Below, in pieces: positions 1-7,027 of a DNA stretch of 11,901 nt. Origin of the DNA: Planctomycetaceae bacterium (lineage in GTDB: Bacteria > Planctomycetota > Planctomycetia > Pirellulales > Thermoguttaceae); assembly GCA_031276415.1 (NCBI GenBank), contig JAISNF010000097.1:1-11901 (forward strand), in the 5' to 3' direction. The translations under genes were made by a program, and so were the position numbers. The first letter of the stretch is position 1. Each line of letters opens with the position of its first letter. The notes under the pieces were generated by a model. The model had not been told where the DNA came from and searched no databases. It saw only the letters and a program-made list of their open reading frames with translations.

Positions 1-408
1 CTGAGCGAATCTGAATTAGTAACACGACAAGATAAGTGGTTGTTTTTTCTAAAAAACTTAGAATCGTTTGATGATATTCCGTCTATTTTCCACGAACCGG
101 TATTTGAAAAAGCCTTTGATGCCGCCGAATATTACAAATATTCGCCAAAACTTCAAGAAGCGTATCAAAATGATCTCAAAGTTTACCGTGACAACCGCAA
201 CGCCTTTGAAACCGCACGCTTCGAAGGCAAAACCGAAGGTTTAGCCGAAGGTGAAATTATTGGCGAAGCAAAAGGTTTAGCCAAAGGCAGAGCGGAAGGT
301 TTGGCGGAAGCAGCCCGAAATCTCAAGATCATGGGTCTTTCGTTACCAGACATCGCCCAAGCCACTGGTCTTTCCATCGACGAAATCAAACAATTGCTTG
401 AACGGTGA
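1..408 (+). CDS. Rpn-family PD-(D/E)XK nuclease/transposase-like protein, C-terminal part
   Basis: The reading frame is open from base 1, so the gene begins upstream and about 135 C-terminal residues are visible. An internal TTG at 40 is not a credible start because the family signature DKWLFFLKNL begins before it. The visible part has the usual tail of Rpn (recombination-promoting nuclease, YhgA-like) proteins. First comes a helical stretch ending in LKVYRDNRNAFETA. Next is a run of four-residue EGLA/KGRA-type glycine repeats, probably a coiled or extended linker. It ends with a small helix-turn-helix-like sequence, LPDIAQATGLSIDEIKQLL. The N-terminal PD-(D/E)XK catalytic core lies outside the window, so I cannot say whether the gene is intact. 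Family members are DNA endonucleases linked to RecA-independent recombination and occur in many copies in host-associated genomes. The family call is confident; activity is not established. Confidence 0.85.
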   Translation: MSESELVTRQDKWLFFLKNLESFDDIPSIFHEPVFEKAFDAAEYYKYSPKLQEAYQNDLKVYRDNRNAFETARFEGKTEGLAEGEIIGEAKGLAKGRAEGLAEAARNLKIMGLSLPDIAQATGLSIDEIKQLLER

Positions 409-428
409 TTTATTTGATTCGCGTGATT

Positions 429-448
429 TTCTGATTCGCAAATCAGAA
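429..448 (+). terminator. possible weak hairpin terminator after the Rpn-like gene
   Basis: A perfect 8-bp inverted repeat, TTCTGATT and AATCAGAA around a CGCA loop, lies 20 bp after the stop codon at 406-408. Only a short T-poor stretch follows, so rho-independent termination is uncertain. The region 406-440 also repeats TGATT at 406, 415, 424 and 432, an approximately 9-bp period, and the hairpin partly overlaps that array. It may therefore be a by-product of the repeat. Confidence 0.3.
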
Positions 449-554
449 TTATTGATACAGAGAAATTTGTTTTTGTTATACTTATTTATTGTCGTATTTG
501 GATGGCTGTTTGTTATTTTTAATTTTATTTATTAATAATTAATTGATGCAATAA

Positions 555-1322
555 TTATCCGGCGAGTAATTCGACGAGGTGAACAATGGGTATATTTTTC
601 ATTGACGGATCGCGTTGCATAACACCGCCAAAGTGCATGACACAACTCATATCAAGTGTTGTTACCAACTCACAACCGCTCGCAAGTATATTGGCTGCTT
701 TACGTTTTCCCATCGCAATAGAAGTTCCCGCCATTTTAACACTGAATGTCCCGCCAAAACCACAACATTCTTCCATATCGGGAATCGGAGTGTAAACCAA
801 ACCGCGAATGTTTTCCAACAAACGGAGCGGCGGATCAACAATTCCCAGTTCACGACGACCATGACAACCAATATGTAACGCAACTTTTTTGTTACATTCT
901 GAGGAGAAATCCGTCTTACCAAGAATATTGACCAGAAACTCACTGATTTCAAAAACGCGTTTGCCAAGTTTTGCGGCTTCGGAATCCGGATCAAGTTGTT
1001 CAAAAAAAATGCGGCACATTGCGGCACACGATGTTGACGGAGTTACAATCCAACGGTAAGAGCGGAACACATGGGCAAAGTGTTCCATTACTTTTTTGGC
1101 TTCAACCCAGTATCCGCTGTTGAACGCCGCTTGACCACAACAAGTTTGTTCCGGCGGAAATTCCAACGGAATTTTTTCACCCTCAAGCAATTTAACAGTC
1201 GCAATACCAACCGTTGGAAAAAATTGATCAATAAAACAAGGAATAAAAAGCGCAACAGTTTCACCTGCATGATAGGATGGATAATCCCAACAAGGATAAG
1301 AACGTAATACCGGATCAGTCAT
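555..1322 (-). CDS. LutA-like (Fe-S)-binding oxidoreductase subunit with two CCG domains
   Basis: The 255-residue protein has two cysteine-rich (CCG) modules. The first contains C29 in IPCFIDQF, C61-C62-G and C99/C103. The second contains C153 in HIGCHGRREL, C186-C187-G in ECCGFGGTF, and C227 in SCVMH. This is the architecture of LutA/YkgE and of the C-terminal halves of GlpC and heterodisulfide reductase HdrB. In LutABC-type systems the subunit takes part in L-lactate oxidation together with LutB and LutC; neither partner is nearby, so the substrate is unknown. The length is close to LutA proteins, with about 20 extra N-terminal residues (MTDPVLRSYPCW...) before the usual VALFIPC start. No later start codon fits, so ATG at 1322 is kept. 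No clear ribosome-binding site is visible. The gene is transcribed divergently from the 1716 gene. Confidence 0.87.
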   Translation of the reverse strand: MTDPVLRSYPCWDYPSYHAGETVALFIPCFIDQFFPTVGIATVKLLEGEKIPLEFPPEQTCCGQAAFNSGYWVEAKKVMEHFAHVFRSYRWIVTPSTSCAAMCRIFFEQLDPDSEAAKLGKRVFEISEFLVNILGKTDFSSECNKKVALHIGCHGRRELGIVDPPLRLLENIRGLVYTPIPDMEECCGFGGTFSVKMAGTSIAMGKRKAANILASGCELVTTLDMSCVMHFGGVMQRDPSMKNIPIVHLVELLAG

Positions 1323-1674
1323 GGTTGGAAAAAATTAAATTAGTAAAAAATTTTAGGGTTGATTGTACAAATGGTACGGTCAATACCAGCGAATAAAAAA
1401 CAAGATAACAAACTTTTCACATTTTGGCAAGCCTCAAAAATTGAACAGTAGAACATCTCTAAAAATTTTGTTTAACCAATTTCGGAACCATAAATAATGT
1501 TTTTCCGTAAACATTGCCTACCTTTTGAATTGTTAAATGGCTGAAATATTACGAACTTATAAATAATTTTTTTTAATAAAATATTGAATTTTTAGAAGTG
1601 TCCTGCTATTATTTTGCCACCGTGAATAATATTTTAAAATGTATCCATTCAGTTAAATCTGAATTTTAATTGAT
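1323..1674. other. AT-rich divergent spacer, no gene seen
   Basis: This spacer separates the divergent LutA-like and GlmU-like genes and should contain both promoters. No ORF or RNA gene is recognisable. A small hairpin at 1647-1664 (ATTCAG, six-base loop, CTGAAT) followed by TTT is the only structured element seen. No convincing -35/-10 pair could be assigned for either gene. Confidence 0.5.
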
Positions 1675-1710
1675 ACAATTACAATTATAATTACACAATT
1701 ACAATTACAA
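1675..1710. repeat. hexanucleotide repeat abutting the GlmU-like start codon
   Basis: The sequence reads as ACAATT, ACAATT, ATAATT, a two-base spacer, then ACAATT, ACAATT, ACAA, ending five bases before the ATG at 1716. The 13-mer ACAATTACAATTA therefore occurs at 1675-1687 and 1695-1707. The element occupies the place where a Shine-Dalgarno site would be, and none is present. A TATAAT string at 1686-1691 lies inside it but has no properly spaced -35 partner. Confidence 0.8.
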
Positions 1711-1715
1711 AAACG

Positions 1716-2480
1716 ATGATAGAAAATCAATACGCTATTGTGATGGCTGCCGGAAAAGGAACACGAATGAAATCTGAACTGCCTAAAGTTCTTTATCCGG
1801 TTTGCGGCAAGCCAATGATCGAATATGTTCTCGATGCCTTAGAAAAATCTCGTATCGGAAAAATTATTGTCGTGGTTGGTTACCGAAGCGATCTTGTACG
1901 GAAAACGCTGGAACACCGGACATCTCAGCAGCATCTCGTGTTTGTCGAACAAACAGAACAACTCGGAACCGGTCACGCCGTTATGGTTTGCCGAAATGAG
2001 TTACAAAATCATAACGGAGCAACAATGGTAGTTGCCGGAGATTGTCCGATGATTCAGGTTGAAACTATTCTCAAACTCTTTGACGCATACACTATAAATG
2101 CGAAACAAAAAATGTTGCCGTCCTGCATTTTGGGAACCGCACTCAAAGATAATCCGGTTGGTCTTGGACGAATAATTCGTAATAATAATGGCGAATTTGT
2201 CGGAATTGTTGAAGAAAAAGATGCCGGCGAAGAACAGAAATTGATCAAAGAAGTTAATATGAGTTATTATGTTTTTCACACGCCGGATTTATTGGAAGCG
2301 TTAAATCATTTGAAAACAAATAATGCACAAAAAGAGTATTATATTACAGATGCTCCGGCGGTCATGAAATCACAAGGACAACTCGTTGTCGCATTGCCAA
2401 TTCTCAAACCCATTGAAACTCTCGGAATCAATACAGTAGATGAAGCAAAAATTGTTGAAACAGTATTGCAAAATCAATAA
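1716..2480 (+). CDS. stand-alone GlmU-type NTP transferase (probable UDP-HexNAc pyrophosphorylase)
   Basis: This 254-residue protein matches the N-terminal uridyltransferase domain of GlmU. It would catalyse UTP plus N-acetylglucosamine-1-phosphate to UDP-N-acetylglucosamine, the cytoplasmic precursor of peptidoglycan and glycans. Visible motifs are the nucleotide loop AAGKGTRMKSELPK (residues 11-24), EQLGTGHA (81-88), AGDCPMI with the metal-ligand Asp (D109), GLGRIIR (149-155), VEEKDA with E166, KEVN with N181, and GINT with N239. These correspond to the UTP-, GlcNAc-1-P- and Mg-binding positions of E. coli GlmU. The left-handed beta-helix acetyltransferase domain is missing, and the stop at 2478-2480 is followed by spacer, so this is a one-domain enzyme rather than a broken bifunctional one. 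Another hexose-1-phosphate substrate remains possible. Start: the first ATG, directly at the conserved N-terminus. Confidence 0.85.
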   Translation: MIENQYAIVMAAGKGTRMKSELPKVLYPVCGKPMIEYVLDALEKSRIGKIIVVVGYRSDLVRKTLEHRTSQQHLVFVEQTEQLGTGHAVMVCRNELQNHNGATMVVAGDCPMIQVETILKLFDAYTINAKQKMLPSCILGTALKDNPVGLGRIIRNNNGEFVGIVEEKDAGEEQKLIKEVNMSYYVFHTPDLLEALNHLKTNNAQKEYYITDAPAVMKSQGQLVVALPILKPIETLGINTVDEAKIVETVLQNQ

Positions 2481-2486
2481 TCAGTT

Positions 2487-2552
2487 TGTAACTGTCTCTT
2501 TAATTTTTTATTACAAAAAATCACGGGCAAAAAAATAAGTCCGCAGATTACG
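2487..2552. repeat. dispersed intergenic repeat, copy A
   Basis: This copy lies between the convergent ends of the GlmU-like and UroD-family genes. It begins with TGTAACTGTCTCT (2487-2499) and ends with GTCCGCAGATTACG (2539-2552). Copy B at 11090-11221 has the same 13-nt head and the same downstream module, at 48 rather than 52 nt, separated by an equally A/T-rich linker that shares short words such as ACAAAA and ACGG. Copy A carries one GTCCGC module and copy B carries three. Confidence 0.75.
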
Positions 2553-2554
2553 TT

Positions 2555-2574
2555 AATTATTGCAGATAATTTTT
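2555..2574 (+). terminator. possible weak terminator between convergent genes
   Basis: A 6-bp stem (AATTAT, loop TGCAG, ATAATT) is followed by TTT and lies about 75 bp after the GlmU-like stop codon. The stem is all A/T and therefore weak. Its proximity to repeat copy A suggests it may be part of that element. Confidence 0.25.
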
Positions 2575-2577
2575 GTG

Positions 2578-3597
2578 TTATGATTTCCCGTTTTGTCGGG
2601 CGAAATCATGCATAGTTTGGAAATTTTCGTGCGGCGTGTCACGCGGAACCTCACAACCCGCTCCAACAATATAATTCGTACCGGCTTGGCGAAAACATTC
2701 TGTCAATGCTGCATGAATTTGTTCCGGTGTTCCGTTTCGCAAAACTTTAACCGGATCGAGATTACCATCCAAAACTTGTTCCTCACCGATTTCTTTTCGT
2801 GCTTTTTCAATCGAAACCATTGAATCAAGATCAACCAAATCACAACCAAGTTGACCAATATCCGCCAAACTCCGGTTTGTGTTACCACAAATATGCAACC
2901 GAACACGACAACCCATGAGGTGAATTTTTTCAACAAGTAATTTTTCAAACGGAAATACAACATTTTTATAAAGACGCGGTCCAACCAAGGATGCTGCCGC
3001 ATCTCCGATTCCAATAATGTCACAACCTGCTTCAATTTGGGCTTGCGCAAAAGCCGTTGCCATACGAATATTGAAACTAAAAAGTTCCTGAACAAATTGC
3101 GGATCATCAATAAAATCCGTCATCAAATTATTGATTCCGCGAAGATCAGCGGCTTCGGCGCAAGGACCTTCAACCCAACCTTCAATGAATCGTTCGCCTT
3201 TGACTTTTTCGGCGAATAATCGTACAGCCTGAACCCGATCATTCATTCGGCTGCCTTCCCGAAGCGGATCGGGAATTGAGAGCGTTTTCAACAAGGTTTT
3301 GTCGGCGAGAAGCGCATTTGATTCATCAACCGCAGGCGGCTGATCGTCAAAATAATGAATCGTGCCGCCGCAATCCGCCGCTTCTCTCGCCGGATCGCTA
3401 ATGCAAGAAACATGATCAATATCAAATTTTCGTGCAGTTTCCAATTGTGCTTCGACAAGCAGCCGATAATCCGCAGTGTATTGACCATACGAAATACCGG
3501 TTTGATCCGCTGCAAACATCATCGTAATCGGCATAAACGCCAAACAATCAGTCGGACGTTTTTCCAAAGTTGCCAAAATCCTTTCGTAACCATTCAT
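2578..3597 (-). CDS. uroporphyrinogen decarboxylase-family (MtaA/CmuA-like) methyltransferase
   Basis: The 339-residue protein has the TIM-barrel UroD fold of MtaA/CmuA-type enzymes, which move methyl groups between a corrinoid protein and coenzyme M or another thiol. The zinc site of that subgroup is present as H235 and C237 in RLHICGNT plus C315 in GAGCEVP, which separates it from true haem-pathway HemE. Other family features are MNGYERILATLEKRPTD at the N-terminus, WVEGPCAEAADLRG (141-154), GIGDAAASLVGPRLY (196-210) and LDGNLDP (276-282). The start is well supported: GAGGAA lies seven bases before the ATG, the clearest ribosome-binding site in the window. No corrinoid-binding protein or second methyltransferase is adjacent, so the methyl donor and acceptor are unknown. 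A triple 13-bp repeat sits just upstream and may be regulatory. Confidence 0.87.
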   Translation of the reverse strand: MNGYERILATLEKRPTDCLAFMPITMMFAADQTGISYGQYTADYRLLVEAQLETARKFDIDHVSCISDPAREAADCGGTIHYFDDQPPAVDESNALLADKTLLKTLSIPDPLREGSRMNDRVQAVRLFAEKVKGERFIEGWVEGPCAEAADLRGINNLMTDFIDDPQFVQELFSFNIRMATAFAQAQIEAGCDIIGIGDAAASLVGPRLYKNVVFPFEKLLVEKIHLMGCRVRLHICGNTNRSLADIGQLGCDLVDLDSMVSIEKARKEIGEEQVLDGNLDPVKVLRNGTPEQIHAALTECFRQAGTNYIVGAGCEVPRDTPHENFQTMHDFARQNGKS

Positions 3598-3617
3598 GGA
3601 AAGTTCCTCAATAAACG

Positions 3618-3656
3618 ATTTAATAAGTGTATTTAATAAGCATATTTAATAATCGT
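3618..3656. repeat. three-copy 13-bp tandem repeat upstream of the UroD-family gene
   Basis: ATTTAATAA occurs at 3618, 3631 and 3644, exactly 13 bp apart. The full units are ATTTAATAAGTGT, ATTTAATAAGCAT and ATTTAATAATCGT. On the coding (minus) strand the array reads as three TTATTAAAT boxes ending about 20 bp before the start codon and just behind the GAGGAA ribosome-binding site. That is where a promoter or operator would lie. Confidence 0.85.
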
Positions 3657-3751
3657 TACGTCCAGAAATATTTCTACAAAAATTTCTCTAAAACGTTGCA
3701 AAATTTTTAATATTCTGCGCATTATTATATTCGCTACAAAAATTTTATGCT

Positions 3752-3793
3752 TTGTAAAAAATAGTTATTTATTCTTCACAATATTTTTTACAA
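3752..3793 (-). terminator. 12-bp perfect inverted repeat downstream of the sulfotransferase
   Basis: TTGTAAAAAATA at 3752-3763 and TATTTTTTACAA at 3782-3793 are perfect inverted repeats with an 18-base loop. They begin 28 bp beyond the sulfotransferase stop codon on the minus strand. The stem is nearly all A/T, and the following U-rich stretch is interrupted, so it is a candidate terminator or mRNA 3'-end hairpin rather than a firm one. Confidence 0.4.
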
Positions 3794-3805
3794 TATTATT
3801 CATAA

Positions 3806-3829
3806 TCAACTATTTTGTCAACTATTTTT
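3806..3829. repeat. two-copy 12-bp tandem duplication over a stop codon
   Basis: TCAACTATTTTG (3806-3817) is directly followed by TCAACTATTTTT (3818-3829). The sulfotransferase stop codon (3822-3824, minus strand) lies in one copy and an identical out-of-gene TAG lies in the other. It looks like a small slippage or duplication event. Confidence 0.7.
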
Positions 3830-4973
3830 CGTAACCGTAACGTTCAAAATAATGATACCAACGGTTGGCGATTTGTTCTTTCATTTCTGGGGTAAGATCG
3901 AATTTGTTTTTTTGATACGATTTTTGTGTTGCGAAAAATTCTGTAAAAATCGGTTGAGCAGTTTCAAATTCACCAAGTTCAAGACTTTGATAAATTTTTT
4001 CCAATGTTGCAATCGGATTTCCGGTCAACTCATTGAAAGCAACTTCGCAAAACTGGTTTGGATTAAGAAGTTCCAAATCCGCTTCGAAGGCTTCGTACAT
4101 TATATTAAGCGTATCAAAAACATAGTCCTCCAAACCGTTTCCCTTAGGTCTTTGGACGCCCTCATCTTTGGCAAGCCGCATCCAAAGATTATATGTTGAC
4201 GGAAAAATCGAATACGGATGACGATGAATATGTACAAATTTTGCATCGGGATATTGTTGCAAAATTGTTTTGATTCGTCCGGTATGCGGCGGTGATTTCA
4301 AAACAATTCGTTTGTTCGGCGATAAATAGGTTAATGATTTCAAAAATGTATCAAGACCATGAAGCCATTTCCAACGTTTTTCTTCCGAAAGATGCCGAAG
4401 CGTCAAATATTCCGTATCGATAAAAGAAGGATTATTCGGGAAAATAATGTTTCGATAAGGCGAAGGCAAACCCATAGAAATCAGGGCAAATTCGTCTTCC
4501 TGCGGACGGTCAAATCCGGCTTCCATATTATCAATCGGGCGTTTCTTCGGCATCAAGAATGCCGCAATCGGGCGGAGAAGATAACGCGATGCAATAAAAT
4601 GTTCCGGCGCAAAACACGCATAAGTGTCCGCAAAAGCGAAACGCGGATCTCGAATGAGATATTCATGTAACAATGTTGTACCGGAACGCCAATGACCAAT
4701 AATAAAAATCGGCGATCCGGCAAGTTTCGTCTGACGTATTCGCTTACCATAAAAAATGGTTTGGGTTACGGCACAGGGAGAATTGAAGAAAACCGCCATG
4801 AGCGTTACAATAAATGCCATGCCCCAACGAATCGGCGCAACACGAAACCGCCCGCTTTTCAATAACCGAAACCAGGCACAAATCGTCATACCATCCCAAA
4901 AACGGGGATACCAAAAACGGTCTGTATAACCGCCAACCTTATTTTTTGTAGCAGAAGAAGACATTGAAAACAT
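3822..4973 (-). CDS. PAPS-dependent sulfotransferase family protein
   Basis: The 383-residue protein belongs to the bacterial Sulfotransfer_3 type, which transfers a sulfuryl group from 3'-phosphoadenosine-5'-phosphosulfate to an unidentified acceptor. The 5'-phosphosulfate-binding loop is GHWRSGTTLLHEYLI (93-107). The 3'-phosphate-binding region is KFVHIHRHPYSIFPST (245-260), with R251 and S259 in the expected places. KSPPHTGRI (226-234) precedes it. An N-terminal hydrophobic stretch around residues 50-64 (WGMAFIVTLMAVFFN) may lie against the membrane. PRFWDGM, RPQEDEFAL and the RYGYEK tail resemble a sulfotransferase group I associate with Planctomycetota; that comes from memory. Start: ATG at 4973; a second ATG three codons later is equally possible, and neither has a Shine-Dalgarno site. 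The acceptor cannot be read from sequence. Confidence 0.88.
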   Translation of the reverse strand: MFSMSSSATKNKVGGYTDRFWYPRFWDGMTICAWFRLLKSGRFRVAPIRWGMAFIVTLMAVFFNSPCAVTQTIFYGKRIRQTKLAGSPIFIIGHWRSGTTLLHEYLIRDPRFAFADTYACFAPEHFIASRYLLRPIAAFLMPKKRPIDNMEAGFDRPQEDEFALISMGLPSPYRNIIFPNNPSFIDTEYLTLRHLSEEKRWKWLHGLDTFLKSLTYLSPNKRIVLKSPPHTGRIKTILQQYPDAKFVHIHRHPYSIFPSTYNLWMRLAKDEGVQRPKGNGLEDYVFDTLNIMYEAFEADLELLNPNQFCEVAFNELTGNPIATLEKIYQSLELGEFETAQPIFTEFFATQKSYQKNKFDLTPEMKEQIANRWYHYFERYGYEK

Positions 4974-5037
4974 TAACGAAAAATTTTGTTAAGAAAGAAA
5001 AAAATAATGACCTGTTTTGTGTTTATAAAATTTTGTT

Positions 5038-6783
5038 TTAATTAAAGGAGTTTGGAGTTTCAATAATTTCGTATTTATCTTTTCCGATGAAAATTAATAA
5101 GGCGGATTTTAAGTTGGGACGATCTTTGAAGCGAGAGGAATGAATGTATTGGTTTAATTGTTCTAAACCTTCTTTGCGTTTTTGAGCAATTTCCGACTCT
5201 TTGGCATTAGTTTTACAATATTTTAATTCCCATACCCATTCGTATTTTACTTGCGGGAATTTCGGATTACGTTGCAAAAAAATGTCCGCACGACCTGTAT
5301 CTGTTTCAAATTCACTCATCGGAATATAAAAACTATGTAAAAGTAAATAAGCAAATAACAAAACTTTAATATACTTTTCATCAAAACGTTGTAAATCAAA
5401 ACCGGAAAGTTTACTAAAAGCATTTTGAGAAATATAATTAACAAAATGATGGATATTACCTTCCATTGCCATAATGCGGATGGACTCTTTCAACTCCTGT
5501 ACATTTAATACAATATCCGGCGAATGTTCCTGAATAAATTCACGAAGATAAGACCAAAATGTTGTTTGAATAGAATAATTCGGAATCACCAAACGTAATT
5601 CGTCTAAACAAGATTCCTTGATCGTCAGCAAACCCATATAAAACAATAACGATATAAAATAAACATCCTCACCCAAACGATCAATCGAAAACTTCTCCAA
5701 TATCGGCGAAACAATATTACCGTCCTTTATTATTTGAATCAAAATATTACGGCTATTGTCATTGTAAGCAAAACGCTTCAAACGACCAAGATCAATACTC
5801 AAATTAGGATCAATTAAATTGGCTGGCGATTTACTGTTCTCCAATATTTGTTCAAAAAAATAAAGTATCATAGACGAGTTATAAACTTTTTGAACCGCTT
5901 CCTCATTGAATAGATAACCGTTATAATAATATTCCATATCAACATCAATTTGACTCGCCTCTATTCCCACTGCAGCCATCAATATTTTTACTTCGTTACG
6001 GGTAAAACCAAGCATTTCATTGTACCGTTGTTTAAGTGTATAATTAGTTGCAATATTGTAACCGCTCGTCAAATCGTCAAGCATCACCGGTGAAATACCC
6101 GTGATAAAAGTTTGATCCACAATGCCATTATCTGTTGCAATTTTAAGTTTCTCATAAAAATCGCGTACCAACCCGTTCGCGGTAATCATCTTCTTGTAAA
6201 AATCTTCGCCCAAAACAGAACCTATTGCGATAAGATCATTCGCAAAATGATCATATTCGTCAATAATTACAAAAATCTTTATTTCCGCCGATTCGGCGAT
6301 CCGAAATGCCCAGTCCAATGCAGCGAAAGCTGGGTATTCTCGGTTATTAATTTGATCAATAATCTGATCCGTTTTCGGAAAAATATTTTTATGGTTTCCA
6401 AGAAATCGACAAACAGTATGCCGTACATTTTCAAAAAAAGAGTTTTGAAAATCTTCTGTACTGTTGGTGTTAATACCGGAAAAATTGAACGCCATCACCG
6501 CATAACTGTTTTTTCGCGGTGTTGGATTTTGACCAATATACAAATCGCCAAATAATTGTTCAAATTCATTCGCATAACTAACATCATAATAATATTTAAG
6601 TGTCGAAAGAAACAAACTCTTACCGAAACGGCGGGGACGAATAAATATCTTATTCTTGTTACTTTCCTTCTCCAACAACGCTATAAAATGCGTCTTGTCA
6701 ACATAAACATAATTATTTTCAGTACGAATACTTTGAAAATCGGCATTGCCATAAGGTAATCGTTTGGATACTTTTGTGTTCAT
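5038..6783 (-). CDS. AAA-ATPase-like / PD-(D/E)XK nuclease-like protein
   Basis: The 581-residue protein has the common two-part layout of AAA-ATPase_like plus PDDEXK_9 (DUF1703) proteins. The N-terminus LPYGNADFQSIRTENNYVYVDKT (9-31) is the family signature. The phosphate-binding loop is RPRRFGKSLF (49-58, K55 and S56). The Walker B strand is KIFVIIDEYDHF (169-180, D175 and E176), and ITGISPVMLDDLTSGYNI (227-244) is sensor-like. A helical middle follows, and the C-terminal nuclease-like fold has GRAD (497-500) and WVWELKYCK (517-524), giving the D...ELK pattern. The cellular role of the family is not settled; these genes occur in many copies in host-associated and anaerobic bacteria. Start: the only ATG preceding the signature; no Shine-Dalgarno site. 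The length and all motifs look intact, so it is not an obvious pseudogene. Confidence 0.88.
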   Translation of the reverse strand: MNTKVSKRLPYGNADFQSIRTENNYVYVDKTHFIALLEKESNKNKIFIRPRRFGKSLFLSTLKYYYDVSYANEFEQLFGDLYIGQNPTPRKNSYAVMAFNFSGINTNSTEDFQNSFFENVRHTVCRFLGNHKNIFPKTDQIIDQINNREYPAFAALDWAFRIAESAEIKIFVIIDEYDHFANDLIAIGSVLGEDFYKKMITANGLVRDFYEKLKIATDNGIVDQTFITGISPVMLDDLTSGYNIATNYTLKQRYNEMLGFTRNEVKILMAAVGIEASQIDVDMEYYYNGYLFNEEAVQKVYNSSMILYFFEQILENSKSPANLIDPNLSIDLGRLKRFAYNDNSRNILIQIIKDGNIVSPILEKFSIDRLGEDVYFISLLFYMGLLTIKESCLDELRLVIPNYSIQTTFWSYLREFIQEHSPDIVLNVQELKESIRIMAMEGNIHHFVNYISQNAFSKLSGFDLQRFDEKYIKVLLFAYLLLHSFYIPMSEFETDTGRADIFLQRNPKFPQVKYEWVWELKYCKTNAKESEIAQKRKEGLEQLNQYIHSSRFKDRPNLKSALLIFIGKDKYEIIETPNSFN

Positions 6784-6808
6784 AAAATGTTATTTTAGTT
6801 ATTTGTTC

Positions 6809-6834
6809 GGTGTAAAATTAAGGTGTAAAATTAA
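6809..6834. repeat. two-copy 13-bp tandem repeat
   Basis: GGTGTAAAATTAA is repeated exactly at 6809-6821 and 6822-6834, 26 bp upstream of the AAA/PD-(D/E)XK start codon at 6783 (minus strand). It is followed at once by GGTGG and then by the separate 12-bp repeat at 6838-6861. Confidence 0.85.
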
Positions 6835-6837
6835 GGT

Positions 6838-6861
6838 GGTAAATCATCAGGTAAATCATTC
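6838..6861. repeat. two-copy 12-bp tandem repeat
   Basis: GGTAAATCATCA (6838-6849) and GGTAAATCATTC (6850-6861) are adjacent near-identical units. They share only the GGT...AAAT skeleton with the neighbouring 13-bp units, so two distinct short arrays lie back to back in the spacer before the AAA/PD-(D/E)XK gene. Confidence 0.75.
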
Positions 6862-7027
6862 CGGCATTGAAAACGAATTGTGAAAAATTGTAACAATCAA
6901 ATGTGAAAAGCGAAAATGAATACAGCAAAACATTGTACTATACTTCCCGCGAAAAAACAACCATAGGAATTATTGCATGGTTAATTGTAACTATTTATTA
7001 AAAATCGTAAGTTGGATAACTTTCGAC

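Noticed and set aside
1670..1691. TTGATA ... TATAAT promoter pair for the GlmU-like gene
   Set aside because: The boxes are only 10 bp apart instead of about 17, and both fall in A/T repeat DNA.
2539..2571. Copy A of the dispersed repeat as a dedicated bidirectional terminator
   Set aside because: Only a weak 6-bp A/T stem is present, and the related copy lies between divergent genes where a terminator is not needed.
5038..6783. Degenerate P-loop suggesting a dead ATPase
   Set aside because: RPRRFGKS is the normal form for this AAA-ATPase-like family, so it is not evidence of inactivation.
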